From Toxorhynchites rutilus septentrionalis (taxonomy: Eukaryota > Arthropoda > Insecta > Diptera > Culicidae), in contig NC_073746.1 in NCBI RefSeq assembly GCF_029784135.1, positions 108,272,661 to 108,336,660 on the forward strand: a stretch of 64,000 bases of DNA, in the 5' to 3' direction. A program made the translations under genes and the position numbers. Of the stretch, positions 33,217 to 44,249 are shown one piece after another (the first letter of the stretch is position 1; the number at the start of each line of letters is the position of its first letter). A model generated the notes under the pieces. The model made no database searches and was not told the DNA's origin. It saw only the letters and a list, made by a program, of their open reading frames with translations.

Positions 33217-34272
33217 AGGTCGGACTCGATTATCCGGAATTTTGGACTCGATTATTCGGAGTATTTTATTTTTGATTTTCGGAAATTTTGAATAATTTGT
33301 ATAATCATTCCATATTGAATAGCTAATATGGGTATCAAATGAAAGGGCTTGACTAGTAGAATGCAGTTATTTATGAAAAATGCAAATCCAAAATGGCGGC
33401 TACAACAAAATGACGGATATCATATTTTCTCAGAACCCCATCAATATGGGTATCAAATGAAAAGACTTGGCTAGTAGAACACAGTTATTTATGAAAATAG
33501 CAAATCTAAAATGGCCGCCATCACAAAATGGCGCCATTTTTTTTTCAAAGTTCCATCAATATGGGTATCAAATGAAAGTGACTGGTAGAACACAGTAGAT
33601 CATAAAAAACCCAAATCCAAGATGACCGCAGTTCCCAAATAAACAATTATATTTTAATGGTTCCATTTAGCTTGCCTTGTTTGTATGTATTATTTAGTGT
33701 TTGTAGGGTTGTCTCACATCAATAGAAAATTCACCCTGTTCCTGTTGAGTGCTTAATCTGAAATTTGGAACATACCTTTGATTCTACTGTCATTATAGAA
33801 CTGTGTATTCCATTATATTGAAAAATTCAATTTGCCCGCCGATAAAAATGGCTGAATGGCTTGACTTGGAGAATACACTACACTATGAACAACATAAATT
33901 CAAAATGGTCGCTGCCACAAAATGGTTGACTATGTATGTTTTGCAATCCCCTCAATATTGGTATTAAATGAAATGATTTGACTAATAGAATACAGTACAT
34001 CATCAAAATATTCCAAAGAACGTTAGGTAAGGAATAAAAATCAAAATTGAATGGTTTCAATGCAGAGAAATATACTCATGATACAGATAATTTACTAAAA
34101 ACTAGAAAGTAAAATAAGTAAAAAAAAACTTTTCAAGTTATAAATAAGTGCAAATCATAATTATATTACGTTTACCGAGAGAAAATTCGGTTTTTATGAC
34201 TCGATTATCCGGAGGATTCGATTATCCGAAGTGAAAAAAATCAATACTCCGGATAATCGAGTCCGACCTGTA
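33217..34272. mobile_element. Pogo/Tigger-like MITE, about 1.06 kb, complete
   Basis: The ends are GGTCGGACTCGATTATCC preceded by CA and its exact reverse complement, next to TA. Inside the left end are about 2.5 copies of the 119-bp-type unit (ATGGGTATCAAATGAAAGGG; TTATTTATGAAAAATGC), in the opposite orientation to the array at 8919-9335. The right part matches 12111-12591. No transposase frame survives. This is the most complete member of the family in the window. Confidence 0.85.
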
Positions 34273-34437
34273 TTACTTAACAAACAAAAAATAAATTGGA
34301 GTCAACTGGACAGTCACCTGAATAGCCACAACCGGTTTGTTGAACCCTTGCAAAACCTTATAAACTGGTGGGAGTTCTACAAGTTTTTCTAGTCAACCGA
34401 TTACAACCAATGATTTTTTTTACGTAATCTTGGATAT

Positions 34438-34606
34438 ATTTCCTGTCAGCGTACGTAGGACTTTTTCAAAATATTGGTTTTTGACGAAATTGCGACATTT
34501 TGTGTAAAAAAATACATTTTTGCCTTAAAAATCGAGACAAAAACATTCACCAAAATTTTATTTTTCAAAATATCAAAAGAAAAACCTACGTACGATGACA
34601 GGAAAT
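34438..34606. repeat. Hairpin repeat, about 170 bp
   Basis: ATTTCCTGTCAGCGTACGTA at the left and its near reverse complement TACGTACGATGACAGGAAAT at the right. A small foldback sequence of unknown family. Confidence 0.6.
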
Positions 34607-35586
34607 TTAGTGCAGAATCGGGGAAAAACTATTTCATCAAAATCGGATGAACCGTTCCGGAGGTAGATCTCCCACCAGTTTGCAAAACTTAGTTTCGAGA
34701 AAAACGCGTTTGAAATTTTGGATCCGCGCTCCTTTCGCAAAGATTTAGGTACACTAATTGGCTTGTAACTTTGGAACGGAGCATCGGACAAACATGGGTC
34801 AAAAACTAGTAAAGTAGACACCCCATTTGATTTCCAAATTTTATATTCAAGATCCTGTTGCGATCAGATAGCTTTCTTTTGAGTTATGACGTTTTTAAAA
34901 ATAAGGTCAGTCGCATTGTGGTGGAAATTAAAGGTTTGGGTAGCTTCCAGTGTATTTATAATTTTTTGAAAAAATCCGGCCATCAACCGGTTAATTTTGT
35001 GCGCTATTGCTCTATAGGCATCTGTACGATAATGAGTATGAGCGATGTTTTTATACCGATTTTAGTTCGGGAAACATAACAACATAAATTTAGGTTGTAA
35101 ATTTGTGAATAACTTTACGGGCAACTTTAGTGAAAATAAAATCAAAGAAGGTAAAACAATCGCGACTACTAATGAAGTCAAATTGCTCTTTTTTATATAA
35201 AGGAGAATACACGATTTAAGATTATAATCAGAATAAAACTATATAATTGTCACAGACCCCGAAAACATAGCACTGTTGCATTGCCTCAAAAGAAGAATGG
35301 TCGGAAGTTGTCCGGTGTAATTCTGCATTATGAGCACTTTGGAAGTCACCTCAACCCTCAATACAGAATGATCGAAAAGAATTTTCAAATCGCTGATGAA
35401 GTCTTAGCCGAAATATGAAGTGGAAGACTTCTTCAGCAAATCTTCTGATTAATGGCGAAAAGGACTTTGTATTGTATTGACGACAGAGAACAAACTGAGA
35501 TATTTGGAATGGATAGGGACATAGTTGAGGAAAGTAATTCGAAAGTCGAGAGCCATCCGACAATGTTAACGACGTGGGCGAAAAAT
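34607..35586. other. No gene recognised
   Basis: Short frames on both strands, none recognisable. Confidence 0.4.
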
Positions 35587-35697
35587 AATGTCCACGTGGT
35601 CAACAGGGGGAGGGGTATAGTTCATGTCCACGCTTTCGAGGGGGAGGGGGGAGTCTAAAATCGTGCTTTTTCTGTCCACGTGGTATGTGGACAGCCT
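35587..35697. repeat. CCACGTGG palindrome repeat, copy 3
   Basis: Starts TGTCCACGTGGTCAACAGG and ends TCTGTCCACGTGGTATGTGG then ACAGCC, with GTCCACGCTTTCGAGG and GGGGGGAGTCTAAAATCGTG between. About 110 bp, so this is probably close to full length for the family. Confidence 0.65.
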
Positions 35698-36215
35698 CTA
35701 AGTTTGTAACACTTTCCGAACCCACCACCACAAACAAGAATAAGAACAAGCAAATGCTGCATTCTGAGGTTAACGTAAATCTCCTGCCCACAATAATAAC
35801 ATCGTTTGTTTCGCCGTCTGTTCTCCGGCACCATATCTATTGGACGCAGGCTCGCATCGCAATATATATTGCGGAGAGTACCATTTGAATCAGCTTCAGA
35901 CAACGTATAAAGCCAGACGTATTTTGTGTGCAGCAGAAATAACTCTCCGCATATCCTTCGCAATTTGATTTCCATTTCAATTATGGACTCGTTTGCTGCC
36001 CTGGCAGATGGCGATTTTTGGTTACCAGACATCGGGAAGCGCTTTCTGCGTTCGACCGTATGCATAATCAGCTTGAGTGATGAAGGAAATTGTTTTCTGG
36101 GTCGAAATAAATCACCGGGGGTGTTTGGGGTTTCATCCCCGTTACAAATATCTGATTGAAGGTGGTTTGTTTCCAGATGAACAAGACAATAATCATAAAA
36201 CAGGTTTGATGTCAA
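35655..36215 (-). CDS. Unrecognised open reading frame, 186 codons
   Basis: One of the longer uninterrupted frames outside transposons. I do not recognise a domain. The middle is charged (MHTVERRKRF, ESIIEMEIKLRRICGEL) and a CYYCGQE motif lies near residue 142. The last part overlaps the CCACGTGG repeat copy, which argues that at least the C-terminus is not genuine. No splice sites or promoter were identified with confidence. It may be chance, a remnant exon, or part of a fast-evolving gene. Confidence 0.15.
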   Translation of the reverse strand: MTSNLFYDYCLVHLETNHLQSDICNGDETPNTPGDLFRPRKQFPSSLKLIMHTVERRKRFPMSGNQKSPSARAANESIIEMEIKLRRICGELFLLHTKYVWLYTLSEADSNGTLRNIYCDASLRPIDMVPENRRRNKRCYYCGQEIYVNLRMQHLLVLILVCGGGFGKCYKLRGCPHTTWTEKARF

Positions 36216-36935
36216 ATGAAATGTATTGCTGCAACGTTAAAATCGAGTTGAGTACTCTCGTGTACTATCCTAATTGCATTTAAATGCAATATCACAACCG
36301 CATGTTCAACCCACGTTGAACTTGTGATGTTTATGGCGTCATATCTCTCTCTCTCCTCCTGACATCTTTCGCATTATCGAGTCTGTCGTATACCCTAACT
36401 TGCTTCTTCTAAATCGGGACAAGCAGGAAATTTAAGGCATGATTTCAATGAGGCAACGCTACACACAGCCTTTCCATCGAAGGAACACATTGGTACAATA
36501 AAATCCTTCTACAAAATTGAGGTGTCGAAAAATATCCTCATCAGCTTGCTGTTCCATATTGTTACAGTGGAATCGAATCTTTAGGAGCCCAGTGGACATA
36601 TAATCGAATGCAATAAGCTTGAGCGAAGGAATGCAATTCCAAAAACCGAATTTGCTTTTCCGGAAATGGATGGATGTATAATTCAATCAAATGAATTGTT
36701 TTAGTCTCTTCTTTGCTTGAGAAAATGAAAATACTTCTGTCGTCATGTGCTTGCTTTGACGAGACTGAAAATATTCAACAAAACGTTGATTTTTTATGTT
36801 TTTTAAAGATTCATGTTTGTTTAACTATCATCATTATATTCAATCATCTTTTGAAACTATCCCTGAACTTTTTTCTCGCATTGTGTTACATTCTTGTGTT
36901 CAATTGATCTGGTCGATAATTATTTATCAAGATAT
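36216..36935. other. No gene recognised
   Basis: A CT-rich run lies near 36343-36360; otherwise short unsupported frames. Confidence 0.35.
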
Positions 36936-36939
36936 GGTC

Positions 36940-37130
36940 TCGGTTGTGTATAAAATCATCATCAGACACATTTTTCGTTTAATATTTTTTCACAATTTGC
37001 AAAAAAAACCTGTTACTCTATTACATAGAGTACATATTCTGTAGGGAAAGGTAAATTTTCATTCATAATTTGTATCTATTCCACCCTGGAGATTCATTAT
37101 AAATTTCGCATCCCGAATGAAATCAGCGAG
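36940..37130 (+). repeat. Dispersed repeat, related to 61558-61760
   Basis: Shares TAAAATCATCATCAGA, CACAATTTGC, CTCTATTAC, AAATTTTCATTCATAATTT and TAAATTTCGC-type strings in order with the stretch near 61558. In the other copy a pogo-like terminus abuts the repeat at its left side. Confidence 0.6.
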
Positions 37131-37711
37131 TCAGCGAATCAGCGAGTCAACGCGGGTGTCGAGAAGTCGGTACCTGAAACCCATTCCGACACATGACATA
37201 CTGAATAATATAAACCACCCTCTCGAATAATTTTTGATTGAAAATATTTTTTAAAAAATGGATTTCTAAACAGTGCGATTCCCACGAAAAACTACCCTAT
37301 CTAAAATATAAGCGTATTCGTGTCGCACAGCCGTCAAATTTTATGTTTTTTTAAACGAAAAATAAATGAGAAGGTTTAAACAGATACCAACCAAAATTTG
37401 GAATAAACAGGAAAAAATTGGAAAAAAATTGTAGCATTCATTTTCATGAGTTAAAAGTTGGCCCGCAGCCTGATTTGAAAAAAAAAATTCGTAACCGAAA
37501 AATTAAGAATATAGCTAAAAATTCTTCCATACAATTGGATAAAAATAACTTTGTGAGTAATTCTTGTTAATCATGTGTATCCAAGCCGATAATTTTATGT
37601 TTTTTTTCTGCTAATTCAATCTTCTGACAATTGATCTCGTTAGTACTCAAAGGACTTTTCATGTTTTTGGTTCTGTTCTGCTCACACTCTCATAAATTCG
37701 TACAAGTAACG

Positions 37712-38308
37712 GCAGTAAAACCGGATTTACGTTGTCAGTTACTTGGTTGCGAGTAAACGTCAAACGATCCGAAGAATTACGAACGTACCCATACCATAAA
37801 ATTTGACATTAGATTTTTATGTATGGGATAAACGGGCGAGTAGCCAAAAAACTTTGAATTAGCTCGGTTCTGAGTAGCCTCATACATGCAAATCAAATGT
37901 AAAATTTCGTAGTAGGGGGGTACGTTAGGGTGGGTTTAGACTAGGGATATATTCATGTGAAGAAATATGATGAGATTTATAGAAATCGTATCAATCGTTT
38001 ACACCAGCGTGAACTTCTATAATGAATATATTCATATTTTCGGTGAATTTATTCACCTGAAGTAGAACTGCATTCATCTTTAGTGATTTCTCACCAGTGA
38101 GAAATTCACAAGCGTTTACATATGTTGAATTTATTCAAGTTATATATACCTCGAATAAGTGTATCATATTTATTCTCACCCGTTTACACCTATTTTCAGG
38201 TGAATAAATCCATCTATAGCTATAGATCTCCCTAGTGTAAACCCGCCATTAGTAATGGCGTTTACTCGCAACCGAGTAACCGACAACGCGTAAACCCAGC
38301 TTAACTGC
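37712..38308. mobile_element. MITE, about 600 bp, hosting a second MITE
   Basis: The left end contains GGATTTACGTTGTCAGTTAC then TTGGTTGCGAGTAAACG; the right end is the imperfect reverse complement (CGTTTACTCGCAACCGAGTA, then ACCGACAACGCGTAAACCC). Repeats are about 50 bp. The element contains the MITE at 37928-38249. Confidence 0.75.
37928..38249. mobile_element. Nested MITE, about 320 bp
   Basis: The left end GGTGGGTTTAGACTAGGGA pairs with the right end, reversed, GGCGGGTTTACACTAGGGA. The interior is rich in GTGAATAAATT/TTCACC-type motifs that repeat in both orientations. It lies within the larger MITE, so it inserted later. Confidence 0.7.
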
Positions 38309-38309
38309 T

Positions 38310-39350
38310 GGAAACTTTTTCAAGAGTCTTATGAGAGAGAACGGGATGTATGTACGCGTGAGAACATAAAAGAGAGAAAGTTTGGGAGAAAATTCATTGG
38401 ATTTTGCTGTGCTCTCACTATTAGAGGGCAGTCGAGCTCATTCACCATTTCTGTATCTATTGGCAAACGCCAATACGTTTTTATCGCTGTGGTGTGTGTT
38501 GTGTAAATTGAAACAAAATGGAAGCCTTCAGTAATAATACAAAAGATGCTGGTGAAGGACGTCTATTCCAAGGAAAATTGTCCGAAATATACTTTTTTAC
38601 GTACATAAATCAGAAAATGGTTGGCTGCTATTTTGAAGGTTCAATCTGAAACGAAAATATGAGTCGAAACATGCGTCAAAAATGGACAAGTTTGTTACAG
38701 CATCATGTGCTGGAGCGTAGTTAGGAGCGAAAATTGTTTTTTTTTAAAGTTCAAAAGAACGAGCTGCCGACTCAGTGGTGATAGATGAAAGAAGGATTTC
38801 GAAGTTACCGAGGGATTGGCTCATCGAAAGTTCCGCGATTTTCAGAACTAATAAAACATGCTCATTTTCCTATATTTGTGTGCAATTGTTCCAGTTATGA
38901 AAGAAGTGAAATCAAAATCAAGGAACAAAACCATGGACAATCAGTTGGAAAACACGCTTCGCATCGCTATCTCTCACATTCAAGCTGACTTATATAAAAT
39001 GGCTCAAGGAAAGTAGCCAGGAGTGAAATGGTGTTAGAGTATGTATGTACGTATTTAAGGATTTTCTATATTGAAACGAACGAAAAATATTTTAGAAACT
39101 GTTTGATGATTGGAAGAACGTCCAATTTAATCGTGATACCCTATTCACATTATCAAGTATAGTCATAATTCTGTCAGTGAAATCGCGAATGCTTTCAGTA
39201 GAGAAATCTGGAGCGAAGAAAAGTGGTAACAATGCAGTCGTGTAGTTCGATGTCCCCCATCAGTCTCACCAAGTTTAGTGGTACCATCAGTAATTGTTCG
39301 GTTTCCTAACAACAATAAAGTTCGGTCTGTACGAGAAGCGTGTGGCAACT
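38310..39350. other. No gene recognised; one small frame with good start context
   Basis: A 43-codon frame starts at an AAAATGG context near 38517 (MEAFSNNTKDAGEGRLFQGK and onward) and stops at about 38650. It has no recognisable homology and is too short to call. The rest holds nothing supported. Confidence 0.3.
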
Positions 39351-39650
39351 GTCACGTTATTTAAGTGCTGGAAACGGCAAGACAGATCTACGAGCTGCTC
39401 AACCCGTTTTCTATCAATGAACGTTTCGTGTTCTGTACACTACAACAGTACAAAGAAACAGCTGATGTGGGCGATAGGCAGGAAAAAGGGGCATCCGAGG
39501 TCGGTACGGTAGCACAATGTTATCTATGATGTTCATAAGCGCGCTAAACGTAATCTTCTTCGGAAACAAAAACGTTCATCAGTCGAAATTAATTGGATGA
39601 ATTGGAAACGATACAAAAAAAACCTCCTAGAATGGTTAAATAACGAGACT
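39350..39650 (+). pseudogene. Tc1-like transposase N-terminal fragment
   Basis: Across frames one reads IYELLNPFSINERFVFCTLQ, then QYKETADVGDRQEKG, then HPRSVR, then HKRAKRNLLRKQK. This is the start of a Tc1-type transposase: first helix-turn-helix, the RxGRPRSVR linker, and then the RNPLRKQK motif. Frameshifts separate the parts. It is cut off by the inverted-repeat element that begins at 39677, and no catalytic part follows. Confidence 0.65.
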
Positions 39651-39676
39651 AGCAACAAACCTACCGTACTTCATCC

Positions 39677-41630
39677 GACCATATCCATTTTAGGGTGGTC
39701 CGAAAAATCAAATTTTTCCACTTGTTTCAAAAAATGACATTAAAAAAAATCATAACTTTTGAACTACTGAGCCGATTTAGATGATCGACTTATCAAATTG
39801 AAGCCAATTAGCTGATTTTTTTTACCAGAGTTGCACAAAACTTGAATTTTGGTTTCGTTATTATTGATTGTATTTGTTTTTTATAGTGTTCATGGTCTCG
39901 GGACCAAAGACGCTATCTATTTTTTTGGAAAGCTGAAAATTTTTTACATAACATATCTCGAAACCAGAGAGAATACTTTAAAAAAATAATAACTTTAAAA
40001 AAGCCTCTCTGGTTTCGAGATATGTTATTTAAAAAATGTGCCCTTTATGTAAATAGCGCCCTTGGTCCCGAAACCATGTTAGCTATAAATAATAAATACA
40101 ACGAATAATTATAACAATTACGGTAAACTTTGAAAAATCATAACCTAAAAACAAAAAAAAACGCCTCTCAGGTTTGGAGATATGCTATGTAATAAATTCT
40201 CAGCTTTCAAAAAACCAATATGGCACCTTTGGTCCCGAGACTATGAAAACTATAAAAAACAAAAACAATCAATGATAACGAGACCTATTTACTAAATTCT
40301 GATGAACGGATTTCTCGATATGTCTCCATTTTTACGAAATTGCGACCTTGAGCTCTTCAATCGTGGTGTACCGTTTTCCCTCAGTGTAAATTCTGCGTAC
40401 AAGGATCTTCCCTAAGATTTTCAACAGGATTCAAGTCTGGAGAGCGAGCCAGTCAGTCCAAAAAATTAAGTATTTGGTCCTTAGTCTATTGCTTAGTTTC
40501 CTTGCTGTATGAACAATAGCATTGTTTTGCTGGAATGTAATTTTTTTGCGACGATATCCACGCAAAGCGGTAGGAGAGAGAATTTTAGAACATATATGTA
40601 GCTATTTAGAGCCTTCCGGTTGCATAGAATCCCGCCCAAACCATGCACAAAATTCCTGGTTGAAAAATACTGTTTCTGTTTCCGTAAATCACGCCAGTAC
40701 CCGTTGAAACCATCAGGACCATCAAAAATGAACTTTTTTCGTCAGTGAAGATAACCTATACACTGAAGAACTTTTCGTTAGCAAATAGCAAAATGTATTT
40801 TTTGAAAACATTCTTTGTCATGACATACCGTTACCGTTACCATTCTTTGTCATGACATACCGATACCGATTTACGTGGAACTCGCTCCTTCTTATCGTAT
40901 CCTTGAAGATTCGCCAAATAATTGAGCACTACTTAATTGGTTCGTCCAATCCGACGAGAAATTTCTCTGATATTAACATTTTCTTGTTGAAATGCATCGA
41001 TTCGTCTTTCTTCTCTCTCCGTGAGGACTTTTCCCTTCGGCATTTGCCATATTTAATTGATCAAAACAACTAAAACAACGGAAAATGTAACTGGTCTTAT
41101 AGAAAGTTGACAGTTGAAAATACGAAAACATTCGTTTACGCTCAGCGATTGCACACACACATATGAGAATCATGCAGTGTATGTTAATAAATTGAAGCAC
41201 TGTTTGTTTACAATGACACAAAGCAGTAAGATCACCTGGTCTTATAGAAGTTAGACAGAGGTAATGTGAACTATAAAAAAATACAATCAATAATTAGAAG
41301 ACCAAAATCCAAAATTTCTGCAAGTATAATATTTTTCGAAAAGAGACTGGCTAATTGGATTTAATTTGATATGTCAATCATCTGAATCGGTGCAGTAGTT
41401 CAAATGTTAAATGTTTTTTTCTAAAAAAAAAGTAATTTTGGCAAAAATTAGAATAAAATGATCTTTCGGACCACCCTAAAATGGAAATGGTCACCTATTT
41501 AAATTGATATGATTGAAATCATCCAAATCGGTAGTAGTTCAAAAGTTATGAATTTAAAAAAAAATCATTTTTGGAAAAAATAGGAAAAAAATGATTTTTT
41601 GGGCAACTCTAAAATGGAAATGATCACCCT
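39677..41630. mobile_element. Inverted-repeat element interrupted by a dead Tc1
   Basis: The left end GACCATATCCATTTTAGGGT then GGTCCGAAAAATC pairs with a right end at 41459-41492. A second, more diverged right end follows at 41590-41630 (ATGATTTTTTGGGCAACTCT), so the right terminus is tandemly duplicated. The left part contains a hairpin with ATATCTCGAAACCAGAGAG (about 39953-40024) and a third partial copy near 40160. A Tc1 pseudogene occupies about 40282-41268. Confidence 0.7.
40310..41045 (-). pseudogene. Dead Tc1-like transposase (DD34E type), nearly full length
   Basis: The minus strand begins MPKGKVLTEREKRRIDAFQQ, a typical Tc1 helix-turn-helix start, with NVNIREISRRIGRTN. Later come FDGPDGFNGYWRDLRKQK after the first catalytic region, then FQQNNAIVHTARKLSNRL, where the second catalytic D is N, then FLDWLARSPDLNPVENL, where the catalytic E is kept. 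Stops and frameshifts are present. A direct duplication of a block with CATTCTTTGTCATGACATAC lies near 40809-40866. Inactive. Confidence 0.8.
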
Positions 41631-41639
41631 AATGATAAA

Positions 41640-42305
41640 AAAAATACCGGTCTAATGTTTTGCGATAAAGAACAAAACTACCACTTTTCACGATAATCTG
41701 AGAACCACTGTTGAGAACAGCTCCAGATCCTGAAAATAAAAAATGAAAAATTAATTAAACACGAAAAAGAAATCATACACAAATAACTCACGAATTGTAC
41801 TTACCTCTATTTACTTACCTTTTATGAAACGCACAAAAACGCAACCCTCACATAAAACGCAACCATCACATAAAACGCAAACGTCACACAAAAACATCGA
41901 ACGGAAATGATTACTGTCATAAATAACCTTGGACAATCACCACAAAAAGTTCATTCCATTAAAACCCATCAACGAGTGAAGTGCGCAGTTGAAATTCGTC
42001 TTTCTTTTTTTGATCCGAAGTGGAGGAAAGTTTTCGCATAAGTGGTCGGTCGGAGCATACAGTGTCGGAAAGTAACCTTTTCTATTCACCGAGTCCGCCA
42101 GTCAGCAACATTCGTAACAACCACTTTATCGGTTTAACATGGAATGGCTGTATATAAACATTTTCATCGCAATTTTAGATGGATTGGCACTGTTTTCGTA
42201 AGCCAAATAATCATTCAAGACAAGTGTTATATGTTGTTAAATTATCTTGAAATTATTGAGAAATTGATTTCTAAACACAATTCCTAATAAAAAGTAATAT
42301 TCACT
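41640..42305. other. No gene recognised
   Basis: AT-rich; short repeated ACGCAAC(C)..CACATAAA strings near 41825-41890. No supported gene. Confidence 0.4.
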
Positions 42306-42308
42306 ACT

Positions 42309-42350
42309 TTGACCCATTGTCACCCCCTCTAAGGGGTGAGATTGGGTCAA
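42309..42350. repeat. Tight hairpin, 18-bp arms
   Basis: TTGACCCATTGTCACCCC and GGGGTGAGATTGGGTCAA, two mismatches, with a 6-base loop. A related GACCCATTTTCACCCTCCCC occurs near 42518, so the two may be ends of a small MITE. Confidence 0.65.
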
Positions 42351-42680
42351 CTTTCATTTAATCGTAGTTCAGTGAAAAATTAATATTATTCAACAATTCC
42401 TTGAACACTCACGAGTGTTCACCATTAGAGAACATTACTTCGTAATCAGAATTGTGTTTTACTCTAATTTACGATAGTTATTCAACAAAAAGTTCGAAAA
42501 CTACCTTTTTCGACCCATTTTCACCCTCCCCTCTCCCCCATCGACGATATATACGACTGGGAGCTTCCGGACTGAAACATGATTCCAGAGGTTGTAATTT
42601 AATCGCTCTTTTTTCAATTTTCAAGAAAAATGAACACAAACCAAAGGACTAAAAACAGTACGTTTAGAATCGAATAATCT

Positions 42681-42950
42681 ACTTCTTGAATGGCGTTAAC
42701 GTTCCCTGTGGAACCTTTGCATTCTCAACGTTTGCATTAACTAGCGTCATTTATTATTACTTAGTTGAGATTTCTTAATCCAAATAACACGCCTTGAATG
42801 TATTCCGAGGGGCAAGCCCTTGAATACGCGTGACCACAGTGCAAGTCGAAGGAAATTTCTTTGACGAAAAATCTCTCGACCAGAACGGAAATCGAACCCG
42901 AACATCCGGCGTGATAATGTGAGACGCTAACCACTCGGCCACGGGTGCAC
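42681..42950 (-). mobile_element. tRNA-derived SINE (Feilai-like), full-length
   Basis: On the minus strand the head reads TGGCCGAGTGGTTAGCG, a pol III A box, and then GGGTTCGATTTCC, a B box, at tRNA-like distance. The body follows and ends near GCCATTCAAGAAG. A tRNA-headed body of about 270 bp fits SINEs of Aedes such as Feilai; the family name is inference. It is flanked by unique DNA. No clear target duplication was identified. Confidence 0.8.
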
Positions 42951-43253
42951 TGCAATACCGAATAATATCAGAGGAATATGATAGTGAAAGTATATATGGT
43001 TTTGAATATTATGTGCCTTCTTCCGACAGAGAATAGCTCAGTATGGCTATTATCCATGAAAACCATCTATATCCGAGAATGGACTGTCTAAGATCATTCT
43101 AAATTATAAATTGTCCGGTCGTGGTAAAAATAAATATTCCCAAAACTGGAAAATATTGTAATCAACTCCAAAATCTCAGTTTTCCTTTTGTATTCTTTCA
43201 CTTCATCACTTATCCAAAAAATAAATATTTTATTGATCTCTATTTCATTACAG

Positions 43254-44247
43254 ACCACAGACTGCAGACCCACTAGTATAGCAAACGAAATCTACAAACC
43301 TACGAGCATCGAATAACCGAACAAAAACATCGCTGGAAGTGTGCAGAAAAAAAAGTATTGTTATTTATAGCTGTCGAGCGACATAATTGTTATTTTGTAC
43401 TAGGAGCAGCATTGCGATATTTGTAGTAAAGATGATGATCTGCCACGGCGAAATACATCAATAACTTGCGGTGGTGATTTTGCTGCAGAGAATAGAAAAA
43501 GTGCTAAGCAAATTTTGCACCAAGTGTAAATGTTGGTCAAAATCCGGATTAGAGGAAGATTGTTCAATATTCTACCTGAGCAGTTTTATCGCTACCTTCG
43601 CAAAAGCAATTGTGAAAATGGAATGGTAAATAATTGTCGTTAATGGAAGGAAATATATAACCCACTAGTGGTAGTGCGACACCTCGAGCTGTGAGTGAAA
43701 ATTAGCAACAGAAAGAAGAGAAATAAAACCTACAAAAATATATTTATATCCCCAGTTGTTGAAGGTCACACTCAGGATGTAACTTAAAAGGCAAAAGTCG
43801 GGGAAAGTGAAGCAAATTAATGATCTGTGAATCGAGCGAACGGCGCCAGAAACGGAAAACCAACAGGCACCAGCACCACCTCTACCACCTTCAGCGGCAG
43901 CGTAATTTGGCTCGTAAATCTGGCTTAAGAATACGAATCTTACGTAAGGTGAGAGAAGCAGGTCAGCGAACGTAATTTCCATCCAAATCTCCTATCTCCG
44001 AGTGTTGTTACGCTCCACACAGCGTCGGCTGGAGAGACAGGTAGCCGAGGGTGATCGTAATCGTCTCCGTCAGCCTCACGGGTTTGGGAGGTGTGTGTGT
44101 TGTGTTGTCCCTCCTACTTGATTTCGCACAACTTGTAGGAAGCTGGTTGCCAGAGTGTCTGAGCGAGCGAACGAACGAACGGAAAGCGGTTTGCCGTGGG
44201 ATCCCCTCGTGCGAGGAGTGGAAAAATAGCGTCGTAAAATAAAACAG
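43254..44247 (+). other. Candidate non-coding exon (5' UTR type)
   Basis: The interval starts directly after a strong acceptor (CTCTATTTCATTACAG) and ends before a strong donor (CAG followed by GTGAGATC). The sequence between is less AT-rich than the flanks and free of recognised transposons. All frames contain stops, and the longest plus frame near the end (44051-44242) stops before the donor, so it is not a coding exon. Low-complexity runs such as GAGCGAGCGAACGAACGAAC occur, as is common in dipteran 5' UTRs. The gene it would belong to is not in view. Confidence 0.4.
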
Positions 44248-44249
44248 GT

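Noticed and set aside
42925..42941. True tRNA gene
   Set aside because: The A and B boxes belong to a SINE head; the sequence cannot be folded into a complete tRNA and continues into a SINE body.
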